Part shown: positions 12,070-24,619 of the stretch, in pieces
How positions within the stretch are numbered: the stretch's first letter is position 1
Layout of the letters: each line of letters starts with the position of its first letter
NCBI GenBank assembly: GCA_900708905.1
Contig: CAADRB010000079.1
Span: 99,962 to 163,961 of the forward strand
Direction of reading: 5' to 3'
From: Hymenolepis diminuta
Taxonomy: Eukaryota > Platyhelminthes > Cestoda > Cyclophyllidea > Hymenolepididae
DNA: 64,000 nt
Position numbers and translations under genes: made by a program
The notes under the pieces: generated by a model
The model's database searches: none
What the model saw: only the letters and a program-made list of their open reading frames with translations
What the model was told of the DNA's origin: nothing

Positions 12070-13024
12070 TTGACATATAGGCTTATATTGATTGAGACAC
12101 TTTGATGCAAGTGTCAAGTTATGCAAAACAAGCCCACGTTTTTTTCATATTTATACAATTTTAATAAACATTGAAAAATGGTTAAGTAGAGCATTATATA
12201 AAACTTTGATGATCGTGAAACCGATTTGGTAATGATTAAATTGGAAGATTCTTTGAATTCTTCATTTCAAGTCATTTTATTAAGTCTTTTTTAATAGTAT
12301 TAAATCACTGCAGATCGTTTTGATCCTTTGCATTTGCAGCGTTTTGTTATATTTATTGCAATCAATCCTCAATTTGAAATTAATAAGTACGGATTATAAT
12401 TAAACCGATATTGGTATATTATACTTTCTTGAAGGAGATTATACAGCAAAATCCCCTGCAGATGAAATATGTCATCACTGACTCCCTGGTTTAAGCGAGT
12501 CCCCACTTTTAAACTTAATCTATCGCGTCTTCAATTGCCCTTTTATAGAAGTTGAAATTAAGCCAGTGAATAATTGAATTTGAAGTTATTAGTAATTATA
12601 AATAAGACCAAAATTATTAAGTAAAGTATGAGCTGACAATAGACTGCGATGGGCTAGCGGACATAGAAGCGTTATGATAGTTAATCAATAATAAATATTA
12701 ATTGACATGAAAGAAAAATAAATTCACATTAGTAGTGTCATATTCGTTCCTTGATTTGTTATAGGTTGAACTTCTGATTCTGTGGGGAGTTTAGGATATT
12801 CTTTAGATTTACAAAAATTGAACCACAAATAAAATTCAAAATATTTAAACATTAAATAATGGGAAAATTTTAATGTTATATGACAACTTTTATGTTTATT
12901 AAATTTTGTCTTTATTTAAAATGACCTTTACAGTAAATAATATTCCAGACGACTTTCTCAAGGTCATCGGCAGCTATTTTAATCTCCCTTGAGGTCTGTT
13001 TTTGTCTCCCAATTTGAAATCCAC
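12070..13024. other. Intergenic spacer upstream of the 4E-BP gene
   Basis: About 950 bp of AT-rich sequence with no open frame of note and no repeat family that I recognise. It must contain the 4E-BP promoter and 5'UTR; no clear TATA box could be singled out in the AT-rich background. Confidence 0.5.
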
Positions 13025-14688
13025 ATGGCATCTAAAGACGTTCCATTCAGAAGATTTAAATATTCCGACAACAGTCAACTTCCTAATGACTATAGGTAGG
13101 TTTGGATTCGTGATGTTTCTACTTATTAATATTTTGCACGTGCCATTCTTTTCAGCGAATTTCTAAAATAATTTTACTATTTAAATAAAGATGCTGTATC
13201 TGAAGGTAAGATAAAACGTTTTTTAATTAGCTAGTGTTTCCTTTCGGCTAAAGGTAGCTCACTTTACCGGTATAATATAACTATTGTCACTCATTTGTTT
13301 TCTCTTTTAGTACCACCCCTGGAGGGAGTATATTTAGCACAACTCCGGGCGGAACAAGGATCTATTATGACAGGGACACGCTTCTAATGTGCAAAAATTC
13401 GCCCATTGCTCGTTCACCGCCGGTGGGTATGATTTGTCGACCTGGCGTCACATGTCCTCTGAATTGCCAAGGCCAGTGCAATCTTCCGAAAGCGCCTGCT
13501 ACTGATCAAAAGTCTGCACAGAAACCGGTTAACACATCAGAACACGAGAATCAGCCACTCCACAAGGGTACATTTTGTGTTTATGCTGATAGGTTTTTGA
13601 GTTTTAATATTTTTATGCAAATGGCTTTTCTTTTTTGTCAGCTCTGTAAGTTCGAGAATGGGCTTACTTATTTATGTTATACATTCATGGATAACCTCTT
13701 CTGGTTGTAATGCGGACAATACAGCTATTGATACAAATTAATCGGCAATTATGAAATACGTAGTTGACAAACGTGTTCAAATGCTGGATTCATGCAACGT
13801 TGATAATTCAGTTTAAACAAATCAGAATGCTGGGTAAATTGGAGTAATAGGTATCAGAAATGAGTTGAGTGATAAACATGATAACTTTATTTGGAATTCA
13901 ATCACGTTACTTCGTTTCTCTTGTGATTAGGAAATGCTAGATCTCTCCACTTTTAATTAAACCGTGAAAGTTATCGTAAGTTTAATGTATTTAGTATTCT
14001 CCTACGATCTAATCAGCATCAATGTTCAAACTCAGGTTTGGTCAATACGCATCTCATATTCTGTGCCATTTCTTGACACAAACCCGGGCTTATAGGTTTA
14101 ATTGCGTCCGCGATTGCTTCACTTGACTCAATGCTGATGCAGCATTGTTCCACGTTAATGAAAAGTCGCTCCCACCAGAAGGGCAGAAAAGTAACGTCGA
14201 TTTATCGGAATTATTTAAGGTACGTAATCATAGAAAATTGCTACTTTTGTTCACCTGGTATGTGGACATCTCCTTGTATAAGAATTGACTGCTTGGCTTT
14301 AGTGTTATGTTGCTAGGCACATTCCTAAATCCTTCGTTACACCCATAACTTAGATCTTCTTTTTTAAACTGGAGTTGACAATTTTTGGTTTACGTCTTTG
14401 TGCTTATTTTTTATGATAAGCACATAATGGAAGGCATGAATCGATTCTTTTCGATTTCCTGAGCAGAACTGGTGGAAATGCTGAGTGGAAATCTCTTACA
14501 TTGAGCATCAGATTATCTGGAAATAAAGTTTTGCTAGTGTTACGCCACTGACTATCTAAGTTGCCCATAAATTCAAGTAGTATATAACCAATCATATTTT
14601 CTTAAAGAAGCTGATGCAGATCGTGTTTCTGTTAGTTAAATCGTTTTCTCTGATTTCAGATGGGGAACCATTTGAGTTGGACCTCTAA
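13025..14688 (+). CDS. eIF4E-binding protein (4E-BP), 3 exons, 118 aa
   Basis: Exons: 13025-13095, 13311-13567 and 14660-14688 (357 nt). 4E-BPs block cap-dependent translation by holding eIF4E until TOR phosphorylates them. Visible hallmarks: two TTPGG sites (T26 and T35, matching human T37 and T46), the eIF4E-binding motif Y43-x4-L48-L49 (YDRDTLL), Ser-Pro sites S54 and S59 at the positions of human S65 and T70, a PGVT loop (residues 68-71), and a C-terminal TOS motif FELDL (114-118) that recruits TORC1. T26 to Y43 is 17 residues, as in the human protein, and the total of 118 aa equals human 4E-BP1. The last exon is only 29 nt and supplies the TOS motif. Oddities: no RAIP-like motif at the N-terminus, and a four-cysteine cluster after the binding site. 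The start is the only in-frame ATG before the first TTPGG. Confidence 0.94.
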
Positions 14689-15689
14689 TTACTGCGTGCC
14701 TTCAATGTGCCAATCGTCTTAGACCTTAAAAGGAGTTTTGTTCCCCAACTGCCTAAAAGAAAAGAAAAATATACAAGACAAAAACTGTTGCTTCTTAAAT
14801 GACCCAAGTGTATCCCATTCCTGCCCATATTTGCGCATCTATCCTCCGTTGCGCCCTTTTTCTCAGCTTATATATGCAAACAGACAAAAAAGAATGCTAT
14901 TGAATGGGTAAATCTTGTTTTAAAATTTTTGAAATCGCATATGCATGAACATCGAGATGACGGTGTCGCTTGGTTCTATTGAGACTGGAAATGTTATTAA
15001 CTGATTCTTCAATTAGGCCCACTTAAATAGGCTCATTTCATTCATTTGGGGAAATTTCTTATTTTATTATCAGACATGACAGAAATCGAGAGATGTTGTT
15101 TTCATTGCTGATAAACAGGGGCTTGTTATTGGGGTTCATTCTTTTCTATTGTCCAATCATCAGAATTTGATGGTTGATGCTTCCCATTTGCTGGTCAATA
15201 TCACTTGCGTGAATTGAAACATCACCAGTAGTTTTCAGAGGAACATAATCTTGAAGTGGGAATGCTTTTACCTTAATTTAAAGCCAGCCGCGTGACTCAT
15301 TTTGTTATTCGCTTTTTTCTCTTCAGTTGGGCTCTTTTCAGACGTGTCTTGTCCATTCTCTTCCCCTGGCATATAAAATAGACATGTCGTTAATATTTTG
15401 TCCTCTGGACGACTAGAGTATGACGTCTGGATAGCTGAGAGCAAAATATTAATTATGAAATATAAATTACGCGAAACACTCAACCATATAGGAATGACTC
15501 AGCGGGGTTTATACGGACGTATCTAGTGGGACCACTGGACAACAATAGATGAGGATTTAGGCTGATTGAGAGCACATCATGGGTGAACGGGGCAAATTGT
15601 CTCAACGTGGTATTTCACTTCCAACAATTTCGTTCGCGAACAACTGACTGAAATGAATTCATTTCATTATTGGATATGTTAGATGTGGG
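14689..15689. other. Intergenic, no supported feature
   Basis: About 1 kb after the 4E-BP stop. It must hold the 3'UTR, but no canonical AATAAA stands out nearby. Small open frames, for example 15268-15483 on -, lack family resemblance and splice context. Confidence 0.5.
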
Positions 15690-15960
15690 CCCGCAACCTT
15701 GGTGAGAGCTCAGCGTGGCTACTGCCCAGATTAGTCGTTATAGTCATCGGTCGTTGCCGCTCCTGGTGGAGTTGAGCGGACACGATGGGAAATGGCCATC
15801 TGACCTCACTATTTGTAATCTTCGTGCTTCTTGGTCCCTATTTCCATCTTTCGTATATCCTATAGAACTTATGTCCTTTTAATAGCTATACAGCCTGAGA
15901 GTGGGTTTCGCTGCCCAAACATTTTATCAGATTCGTATGATTTGTTACTGGAACGCTCTA
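15690..15960 (+). repeat. Dispersed repeat family C, + copy
   Basis: Aligns with the reverse complement of 18880-19155. Shared blocks include GATGGGAAATGG, CCATCTTTCGTA and a run around AATCTT-TGC-TCTT. It is more GC-rich than its surroundings. The family is not recognised and no open frame spans it, so it is probably a decayed transposable element. Confidence 0.6.
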
Positions 15961-15969
15961 ACTCCGTTT

Positions 15970-18870
15970 TGGATGGTCCTTAACAGCTCCTCTATGGAGT
16001 ATTATCGCAAAGCTCTTGTCATTTTGATACCTGTCTCTTAAACCATAAGAACAGTTGATTCCAGGCAATAGCGTCAGTACATCTTGCGTGTGTGAGAAAT
16101 AAAACGCACGAGCACGTAAAATGTAATCTTTGAGGGGAGTGATGTTGATGGCATTTGATCAAGCAAACTGCTGTCAATAAAGACGTTCTGTAAGGTGTGT
16201 ATTTGCTGGTCTTTTATGGTGTAGTATTTATTGATTTTACAGAATTAATTAGAGGAAGAAAAACCACATCGGGTGAGGCTTATTTAAACAAATTTGTTTA
16301 AAAAGCAAGTAAAGGAGTGCAATTTCAAATAGGTCTCTAGTATTGCTGTAATTATTTTGGCAAGATAATTAAAACTCAGATTTCTTAAATTGGCAAAGAC
16401 GGAATTAGGAGAGTTAATTAAAACAATGTGAGAAATTTATTTTCATCCGGGAAATCTGCTGAACTAGTTGATAAGTATGGCGAATTGTAGCATTAGATAA
16501 AAACCGGTGAAATGGGGGATTTAACATGAATTCCACTAGCAGATTTAATCATTGGAAGATGTTTCGAAGCACTACCGCTTTACGGGTAAACCACCGTACA
16601 ATATGAAACTGGAGAAAGAATGAGTATAATGGTGGTGAATCTTATTCACGTGTTGACAATGTCAACCTACTCGGTTAAATACAATCTGGCTTTGTGTTTC
16701 AACTATTATTGGCGCAGCAGGCTGGTATTATTGTACAGTAAAGAAATTTCCCATTAGGGAGCAACGGTTGGTTGTACCAGTCGCAATCCAAACGCAATTA
16801 TTTATAAGTTGGAATTAAGACGGCACTCGAAAAGAAGGAAGGGAACTTGGCAGTCACTGTCTCTGTGACAAGGCGATTAATTGGTCAGCTAGATGGGATT
16901 CGGATCTTTATCGATTTCAAAGAGATAGTTATGATATCCGTCCATCTGGACAGTTGTAATAGTCACTAGATAAGACACGTCCTCCCTGGGGTCCTCTGAT
17001 CTTTTCTATGTAGTGAGTTCTATACCTCCTACTACAAAACTTCATATTGTGCACGTGATTGAGTTCAGGTCCTCCTTCGTTTGGAAGTTACTTTAGAAGA
17101 AGCGTTTATTGTAATTATAGCTGAATGTGCAATATTGACTACAAACGCAGTTAATGAATGCAACGCGCTGCTTTGTTTACGTCAAACAATTAATCACTGC
17201 GAGAACATAGACATGAGGTATTAGACTCGCAGAGGTGTTGCGCAAGCAGATTTGGAGGTTTAATTTACCATCCGTTTGTCTGCGATTAGACTATTCTTCC
17301 AACAGAGAGGAAGTCTATTTTTGTCCACTACCCGGTGACCAATCCCCTTTTGCAATTAATCTTTGCAAAACCACTCATTAAAACCATCGGGAGTCAGAAT
17401 GTTCACTTGGAAATAACGTTAATCTTGCAAGTAATATACTGTTGAATTGTCAAGCAATTTACAATTCGTATTCCGCTGCAAATTAAAAAACATTTATTTC
17501 GGGAAAATTTTTCTCCCTAACCATAACAGCTGGGTTCAGGAGTTAATATGCAAATGGTTAGGGGGTAGACATCCTGACATCAGTTTTTTTTTGGTGACTA
17601 CAGACAGCAGGAAACAGCATTTAAAAAGTTCGAAAATTCATTTTACAAAAAGGTTTTATGAGAATGGCTAATTACACGCTAATTAAGAACTATGCAAATG
17701 TGGAGCCACTGCATTCTATAGAATCCAGACATCTCAAAGGTGCACTCTTAGATTCCTGAGATGCAAGTTCGAAGAAATGTGCTCATTTATTAAGGAAGAG
17801 GCAGAAGAGATTCGCCCTCAAAAAGGCGCAACTTGAGCTACTTTCTCGCGCAAAACAACCACGTGCTTGGGGGGTGTGAACACGCTGTATCCGCGGCGAC
17901 TTAAGTAGTAAACATTAGACAATTTTATCTCAAGTAATCAGTTGCAGGTTGTGAGGCTCAAAATAAAAGCACTATGAACTGTACCGACTCCATATTTTCT
18001 TATAATTGAGCAGATGATAAATGGTGTAACGACGATGTACACATCTGAGAGGTCACGAGCCAAAGCCCCGCCGAGTGGTGGCACTGAAAATCACTTTAAT
18101 CTGATGGGTTTTGGAGTTTTTTGCTTTTAACTCATTCAAGCATCGAAGGTGGTCTTATTTTCATTCAACATAAAACTGACTATTTGGTTGTTCAGTTCAT
18201 TGGTCTAGGCCCTCGGAATAGTATGACTAGTCTTCGTATGTACGTCCCCTCCGCCCCACCCCCATTTTGCATCAATTGTGTGGTACTAGCCTCCGTATCC
18301 AGGGCCTAAACACCATCGATCTATCACGTCAAACAAAGCAACCGGTAAGGTACTGACAAATGCGCGCTGTTCTACACTCCGACGCTTAGAAGTGTGTTAA
18401 AAATGTTTCGCAAGTACACATTAGTTAAGGCTTATCCATATTGGCTTTACGAAGAGGATTTACTCACAGGTTTACGTTTTCAAATCCAAATGAAAGAATT
18501 TAGTCGACGATATTGAGGATTTTCAACTTTCATTTGCCAAATTCAGTTAGGAATAAGAATACTACTCATCAAAAGTTTCTCATAGGCACACCACCATAAG
18601 TGGAAATATGCGCTGGAGATAAAGATCACATTCTTATATGTGGCAATTCAACCACACTTGTTTTGGAGAAAAGGACTTGGAAAATCCTAAAGTAGGACAT
18701 CTGAAATCGTTGGAGTTTATTGCAGCTGTGGTATAGTTTTGAGACAGAGCTCATGAACACCACCTGACAAGTTGTCAACTTGAAACATCCCATACCGTGT
18801 CTCTGTAATCACAACTCATAATGAAGTCGATAAATACTGACAAACAAAGCTCAAGACCACAGGGCTGAAG
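15970..18870. other. Gene-poor stretch
   Basis: About 2.9 kb with short unconnected open frames only. I see no splice-linked exons, no RNA gene and no clear repeat family, apart from weak similarity continuing from family C at its edges. Confidence 0.45.
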
Positions 18871-18879
18871 TTTCATCTT

Positions 18880-19155
18880 GGGATGAGCTTGACGGTTAGT
18901 TGAGATAAAGACAGTGGTGTTTTGACCTTTAAACTGTAAGTAGCGCGGTCTAAATAAATCCTGGTAAGCAAAAGCATAAAGGGCATAAAGTCTACAAGAT
19001 GTACGAAAGATGGGACTAGGAACTAAGAGGCATAAAGATTAAAAATGATTTGGGCAGGCGGTCCATTTCCCATCATTTCCACCAAGCTCCATCACGAGCA
19101 GTAGCGACAGATGACCATGTGGCCTAATCTAGCTAATGGTCACACTTGGAGGTCC
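18880..19155 (-). repeat. Dispersed repeat family C, - copy
   Basis: Reverse-complement match to 15690-15960, so the pair forms an inverted arrangement about 3 kb apart. The shared order of blocks is kept over at least 200 bp with many substitutions, which indicates old copies rather than a recent duplication. Confidence 0.6.
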
Positions 19156-19469
19156 CAGATCGGCCTCCCGTTGGTCCACATTGCTTGTAGGGATGTCCAA
19201 GGTTGAGAGCATACTTTAACAGGTTTATAAAAAATTGACAATACCAAGATAACGCGACTTTATTGTGTCAAGGATTAGCTGTACTGAGTCAATTGTATTT
19301 CAGCACTATCTCTTGGGTATAACGGTGGATACCAGATTTCCTAGCATTACAACAGCGTAGATGAGCCACACTTTACAAAAGAATTAATATGCGACATACA
19401 ATATTGCATTTCTTAAAAAACGATATTATTGTAACAAAAACCAGGGTCACCAATTTATGAGTTACCAAA

Positions 19470-19925
19470 TTGTAGGGATTGATGAATCATAACCAGTCCG
19501 TAGGACCTTGGACTAACAGCTAACAAGAGCAAACAAAAGTTCCTAAAAGGTATAGCACAGAGAGTTGAGTAGGCCAAAGTGTATTGGATGAACTCCGATG
19601 AGGAATCAGGCAAGTAGGAGCAAGACGAGGGTGAGAGATGAGCAGGAAGTGTAAAAGCAAATAACTTACAACCGTGTGCTGCGTGGGTATGTATGTATGT
19701 GAGTGTAAATAATATGAGTTTATGTGAGCCACTTGGGCAAGGACTCGGGTGAGGGCCTAAGTGCGGGTGTACTTCTAAATAAAGTGAGACAATTACAGAA
19801 AAAAAGATTTGATAAACTCGTCTAGACATGATGGAGAGGATTTTGAGTCATAAAGGCGAAAAATCGGTGTATTTTCATAAAGAATGTGACTGAAGTGTAA
19901 TTTTGGGAAATGTAGAGTCATGCTT
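19470..19925 (-). mobile_element. Solo LTR, family B (Ty3/Gypsy, CsRn1-like), - orientation
   Basis: On the - strand it contains, in order: TCTAGACGAGTTTATC, a GTCCTTGCCCAAGTG block, a CA-rich and CT-rich tract, a TCCTCATCGG block, a CACTTTGGCCTAC block, TTAGCTGTTAG, and an end at CCCTACA followed by ATTTGGT and AATTGGTGACCC. TTGGTGACC just after an LTR ending in CA resembles the tRNA-Trp primer-binding site reported for CsRn1-type elements of flatworms (recalled, not searched). No internal coding region remains. Confidence 0.65.
19687..19700. repeat. Short GTAT microsatellite inside the LTR
   Basis: GTATGTATGTATGT lies within the CA/GT-rich part of the LTR copy; the equivalent segment in the other copies is CA-rich in a different pattern. 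Confidence 0.6.
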
Positions 19926-19929
19926 CAGT

Positions 19930-22840
19930 GATCCAAAGAAATTCCCAGAACTTTTGAGCATAAAATATCCGAATGAAGAGTTGAAACCCTTTTATTTTAT
20001 TCGAATCCTATTAATGTCTCGTAGTCGAAAGGATAATAGGGAAACGCTCATAACGCCAGAGTGAGTCACCGTATGACGGCCAGGTCATATGTCTGTCTTA
20101 GACCAAATAGCCACTTCCAAGTTGTCCATTTGGAGGAACACCCTTATTATGCGACTGATGGTATTAGCGTCATACTCTAAGGAGGAGAACTGTGACCTAC
20201 GGATTAAGGTGTCCAGTCTGATGAAATCGAGTTTCTTTGCAAATTTTAAACGGTTCAATATACATCAGTCTATAACTATGGTGTGCCCTTTCAGATAAAG
20301 GGAAGATAAGCCCTTTTGAAGGAATTCCAACTTTGAAACAGCTGTTGACCTGATAATTCTGTAGGTCAGATTAAATCGGGTTCTCTTGATTCCCTGACTT
20401 TCACTTCTACTACCAACTCTACAATTTCCTCTTAAATTGTAGACATGCCTCCTCTTTACTGAACCTTCAACTCCTACGTGTTTGGATGCTTCCTCGTGAC
20501 GAAAAGTTGTTAGGCTTTTTTTGGCCCTGCCATAGGAAATAAGTAACAAGTAAGATATTTATACTGTTATATAGTCTGATGAAAATGATCTGACCTGAGG
20601 TTTACAATTCCCTGCTGTTCGACAACCCAAACTTGTTCAAATTATCCTGCTTTATCTTCTTACCTGCTTAACCTTCTCGGATTAACGCTCCCTGCAGGTA
20701 GATAAACTAAAAAATGGGTGTTATGAGTGTGATGAACAGCTTAGATATGTTCTCTCAGCCTCTCACTGGTTTCTATTTATAAGAGCTCTTAGGATATAAC
20801 ATTTTTCCTCTTCTCAGTTCTGAGTGACATGACATAACAACCTGGAAGTAGGTGATACGTGGGATATGGGTAAGAGTGTGTAAAGCTCATTAGGATTTCC
20901 ATTTTCCCGAGGGATGAGACAGTATAACCTCCGGATTTTCCCCCTTCCTTAATCGAGATTGTAACCTATATTCTCACCAGTCGTATGTTGGTTTTCCATA
21001 GATTAATTCACCATTATTCTCTCATGCACACCCAGGTGTGAATATACTACTTAAATAAGCATTCGACGTACTAAACTGGTCGATTATGGTAGGAAATGAG
21101 AGAAAGTCAAACTGTCTGTGCACAAGTGGTTGGTGCAATGGAGAACCATCCAGTGCACAAAAACCTCCATCACTTGAAACCACCTGACAGATGTCACGTG
21201 ACTGAGGACAGATGCCCGTCGGCTTGGATGTACACACGCACGCACGTGGGTACACTAGCCCGCCATCACTATGTCAAAAGGATGGTGGCGGCAGAAAAGA
21301 GGGCGAACGAAGGTAAAATTTTCTCCCCTGCCCTTTTTGTTCAATTAAGCAATTGGAATCTGGCATGGCCTTATTGACCTCTCTAAATAGCCTCTGAAGC
21401 CTAGAACTCAAGAAAACACGAGAAAAGCGAACCATCGCAATTTAATCAAAATTATGCAAAGTTACGGTCATGTAATTTAGCACATATTTAAATATATGCT
21501 AATTTTATGAATAATTAACAATTAATTGCTACTTTAAGTATTCCTGGATAAAAAAATTATTTATTTTTTTATTCAGTAGAATATATGGTAGCTTTTCTGC
21601 GAATGTAGAAGTCAATGCCCTTAAAAGTGGATCAGAATACCAAAACGAATTTTAGAAAATGACACATTTTTCCAACCGAATGTTGACCGACCTGGGTTCT
21701 CTTTTAAATTCATCATTTTTAATGAAATATTGAAGTTCGGAAATTGAAAGAACACGAGTTGATTGACTAAACTGAAGACATGGATGCTTTCCACCTTGAC
21801 GTGGGTTGTAATAATATGGAAAACCTTGAAAATTAATATCCACGGGAAACGGTCTGTGTTCTCGTTTCTTTTGGCATAAAACCGACAACTAGCAAATAGA
21901 ATGGTTTTGGGAGCTCCGATACAATGATCAGTGCATTTTGGCTAACCGACCGTAACGATAACCGTCTCCAATTTGATCTCAGTATCTTTTTAACTCTCTT
22001 CGCAACATTTGTTTAGTTTTTGGGTATTTTCCCCTTAATCCCATGATACAATGCTGCATAGGTTTTCTTTCGCCACACGCTAGTTAACAACTAAATAGAT
22101 CAGTATTTCAGATAGGGTAAAGAGCCCAAGGGATCACTAGCGTAAAAACCTCCTAAATCATGGTCATGGATCGGTTGAGCTAACGGAGCAAGTGGTCTAA
22201 CAAAGGATGGAGAGAGGAGTATGTACTATTCCATCCACAGAATCAGATGATTCTTTTTTTCAAAGCCGACATTTAGGCACATTCAGAGTCGCCATGGGGG
22301 AGAGGGAAGGGGCTAACTGCGTAGTGGATTCCGTTCATTATAAACTACAGCTACGTTTACTTCTAGCTTTCATGAATTCCTGCCTAATTGTCAGGTGTAA
22401 ATATGCTCAAAATGCCTCCATTTTACTTTCTGTCTGATAAACTCAATTCATTATATCATGGAAACAAATAAATTTCCACAAAATGTTGAAAAGAATATTC
22501 TAGAAAATTGCTGCTTGTCTCATCTACCTGTTCTTGGCCGTAACAAGAAGCAAATAAATTGAGGTGGCATGTTTGACCACGGGCACAAATCAGATGCTTA
22601 ATAAAATCCAAATTTCGGAGACGTTACCCCATTAATGAAAATAGGGATTAGTTCATGAAATTTGAGTATTGAGTCGGCCTCCGTAATTCAATCTAATACT
22701 CTTGAGGCCACGACTTCATAAACTGCTTCTTCTTGGCCCCCTCCTAAGTTTCATTCCTTATTGAATCAATTTGGTTTTCTCCCTATTCAGATGCTTTCCA
22801 ACCATTAAAACTCTTGAATTTTTTAGTATTAGTAAATTGA
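19930..22840. other. Gene-poor stretch with a GC-richer island at 21.1-21.3 kb
   Basis: Nothing here assembles into a gene. Around 21096-21320 the base composition rises and open frames of 93 codons (+) and 77 codons (-) overlap. Neither resembles a family I know, and the island may be a decayed element. Confidence 0.4.
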
Positions 22841-22844
22841 TGTG

Positions 22845-22950
22845 GATTGTATCGCAGTGGGGCAGTGGTTAATGTTATCATATGAGGAGTTGAAGGTGGC
22901 AGATTTGATACCCATCGGTGCACACTGAGTGAAAAGAATGGTCGATCGAA
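22845..22950 (+). mobile_element. tRNA-derived SINE-like copy, family G
   Basis: A box-A-like GCAGTGGTTAATG and a box-B-like GATTTGATACCC are spaced as in tRNA genes and followed by a tail (TGCACACTGAGTGAAAAGAATGG) shared with the 23838-23925 and 24520-24605 copies. No acceptor stem pairing is kept, so it is not a working tRNA gene. Confidence 0.5.
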
Positions 22951-23837
22951 CTGATTAATGAAGGGGATGACAGAATTCGATCTCCTCACCAGGGCGGCTC
23001 CAACCCGTCTATCCAAAATGAGTATTTGAAAAGGATTTCCTTCTTGGTATGAGAACTTCGGAGGTAACTATCATTGGATAATAGTGAACTCATAACAAAA
23101 ACCACAGATCTCAGGGAGATTATAGATCAACAAAAGAATTACCGAATAGAAGTTTCTGATTTCTATGAACGGGAAATAAAGTACAAGTTAAACACCTAAA
23201 CAATAGCATAAAATGCAGGGGAAGTGTTTCCAAATGAAGAAAGGGGAGGGAATGATTTCACATTGTTCCATGACAGATCACACGACCATTTGTTTTTCTA
23301 ATTGAAGGAGAGTTGAGGAGTGGAACATTTTCTTTTTGGCAATTAATAATATAACGTTTAAGAAATTAGTGGATCATTCAATGAATAAGTCAGAAGTTAA
23401 TGACCGTTGGTTGAGGTATTTATGTTTTATTTTAAACATTAATCAGATGGCAAAATTGCATGCCACTGACCAACCAAAGGCAAGTAAATTTTTGAACTGC
23501 AGTAAGATTCCAGAAGACCCCGAAGGGAACATATCTTATTGGATCACATCCTAGTATAGTGCCAATTAGGTAGACTTACGATGCACACGTAATAACAGGG
23601 AAGTCAAAAATACTCAAAAGTTTGTCATGTGGTTCGATGGTTTCCATCTCGAAACCGCTCTGATCTAGTCATACATTCTAATGTATTAGTACGCCTTACA
23701 TATTATTCGCCAATAAATCTACTATACATTCTGAGCCCACATGGGAAGGTGTTCTCCAGCAATCGTCTTGGACTGAGGAGTAGTGTTGTCGAGAAACTCG
23801 AATTCTGCCTTCACCTTTTACTAATCAGACTACTTCA

Positions 23838-23925
23838 ATGCGATTGGTCATTCTGCTCACTGGGTGTGTGCCAATGGACTTCGAACTTGTGACTTCTCAG
23901 ATGAGCTGCGCCACCCGGTCACTTA
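23838..23925 (-). mobile_element. tRNA-derived SINE-like copy, family G
   Basis: On the - strand it starts GACCGGGTGGCGCAGCTC (box-A-like), then AAGTTCGAAGTCC (box-B-like), then the family tail CACACCCAGTGAGCAGAATG. This is the copy with the clearest internal promoter boxes. Confidence 0.55.
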
Positions 23926-24519
23926 CCTCCTAATATATGATAAATATGATGATACATTAGATATAACACAGTTGATAAATCATAGGATCTTTAATAAACC
24001 TTGAATGCGACCTTGAATGAGTTTGACAAAAGCCTAATTGATCACGTGAATGAAATCTAGCGCATTTAACTTTTTGGTCTGTGTATCGTTACATAATTTT
24101 AATAGACATTAAGATATTTGAGAAGTCAAATTGCTAGTGGGAACGAATCGAATTGGCTTCATCATGAATTAATCAAGGAGTGTCCTGAACACACTATTGG
24201 CCTTTTTTCTAACTATTCCTGACCTGAGTAGTTTCATGTCTCTGCTGACTATCATTACATAATAGTGGCTAGTTATTAACGTTAATATAAAACTTCAATG
24301 CTCTGGTTGATCAGCAGAAAATTTCAGAGTCTTCTTCTATTTGCTTTAAATTGGGGAAGAACTCCACAAATATAGAGGAGAGTTGCAAATGAATCCATGA
24401 CAAAGTATGACATCTCGTATTTGTTGAGGTAGGCTGGAACTTGAGGAAACAGGAGTTGAATTGAGCTTCTGGCCATTTCCTCATGGTATTCAATATCTTC
24501 AAAAATGAATATACAATTG

Positions 24520-24605
24520 ACTATGTGCCGAGAGCAGTGACGTCTGGGCAGTTAGAAATCCTGCATTCGACGCCCATCCAGTGAACAGCGTGACCGAATG
24601 TAATG
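24520..24605 (+). mobile_element. tRNA-derived SINE-like copy, family G
   Basis: Contains GCATTCGACGCCC (box-B-like) followed by ATCCAGTGAACAGCGTGACC, the same tail as the other copies. The box A side is diverged. Confidence 0.5.
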
Positions 24606-24619
24606 GTAAAAATGTCCAT

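Noticed and set aside
19455..19829. A 124-codon - strand open frame
   Set aside because: It lies inside an LTR copy; the corresponding frames in the other copies are not conserved.
23838..23925. A functional tRNA gene
   Set aside because: A and B boxes are present but there is no acceptor or anticodon stem pairing; better explained as a SINE head.
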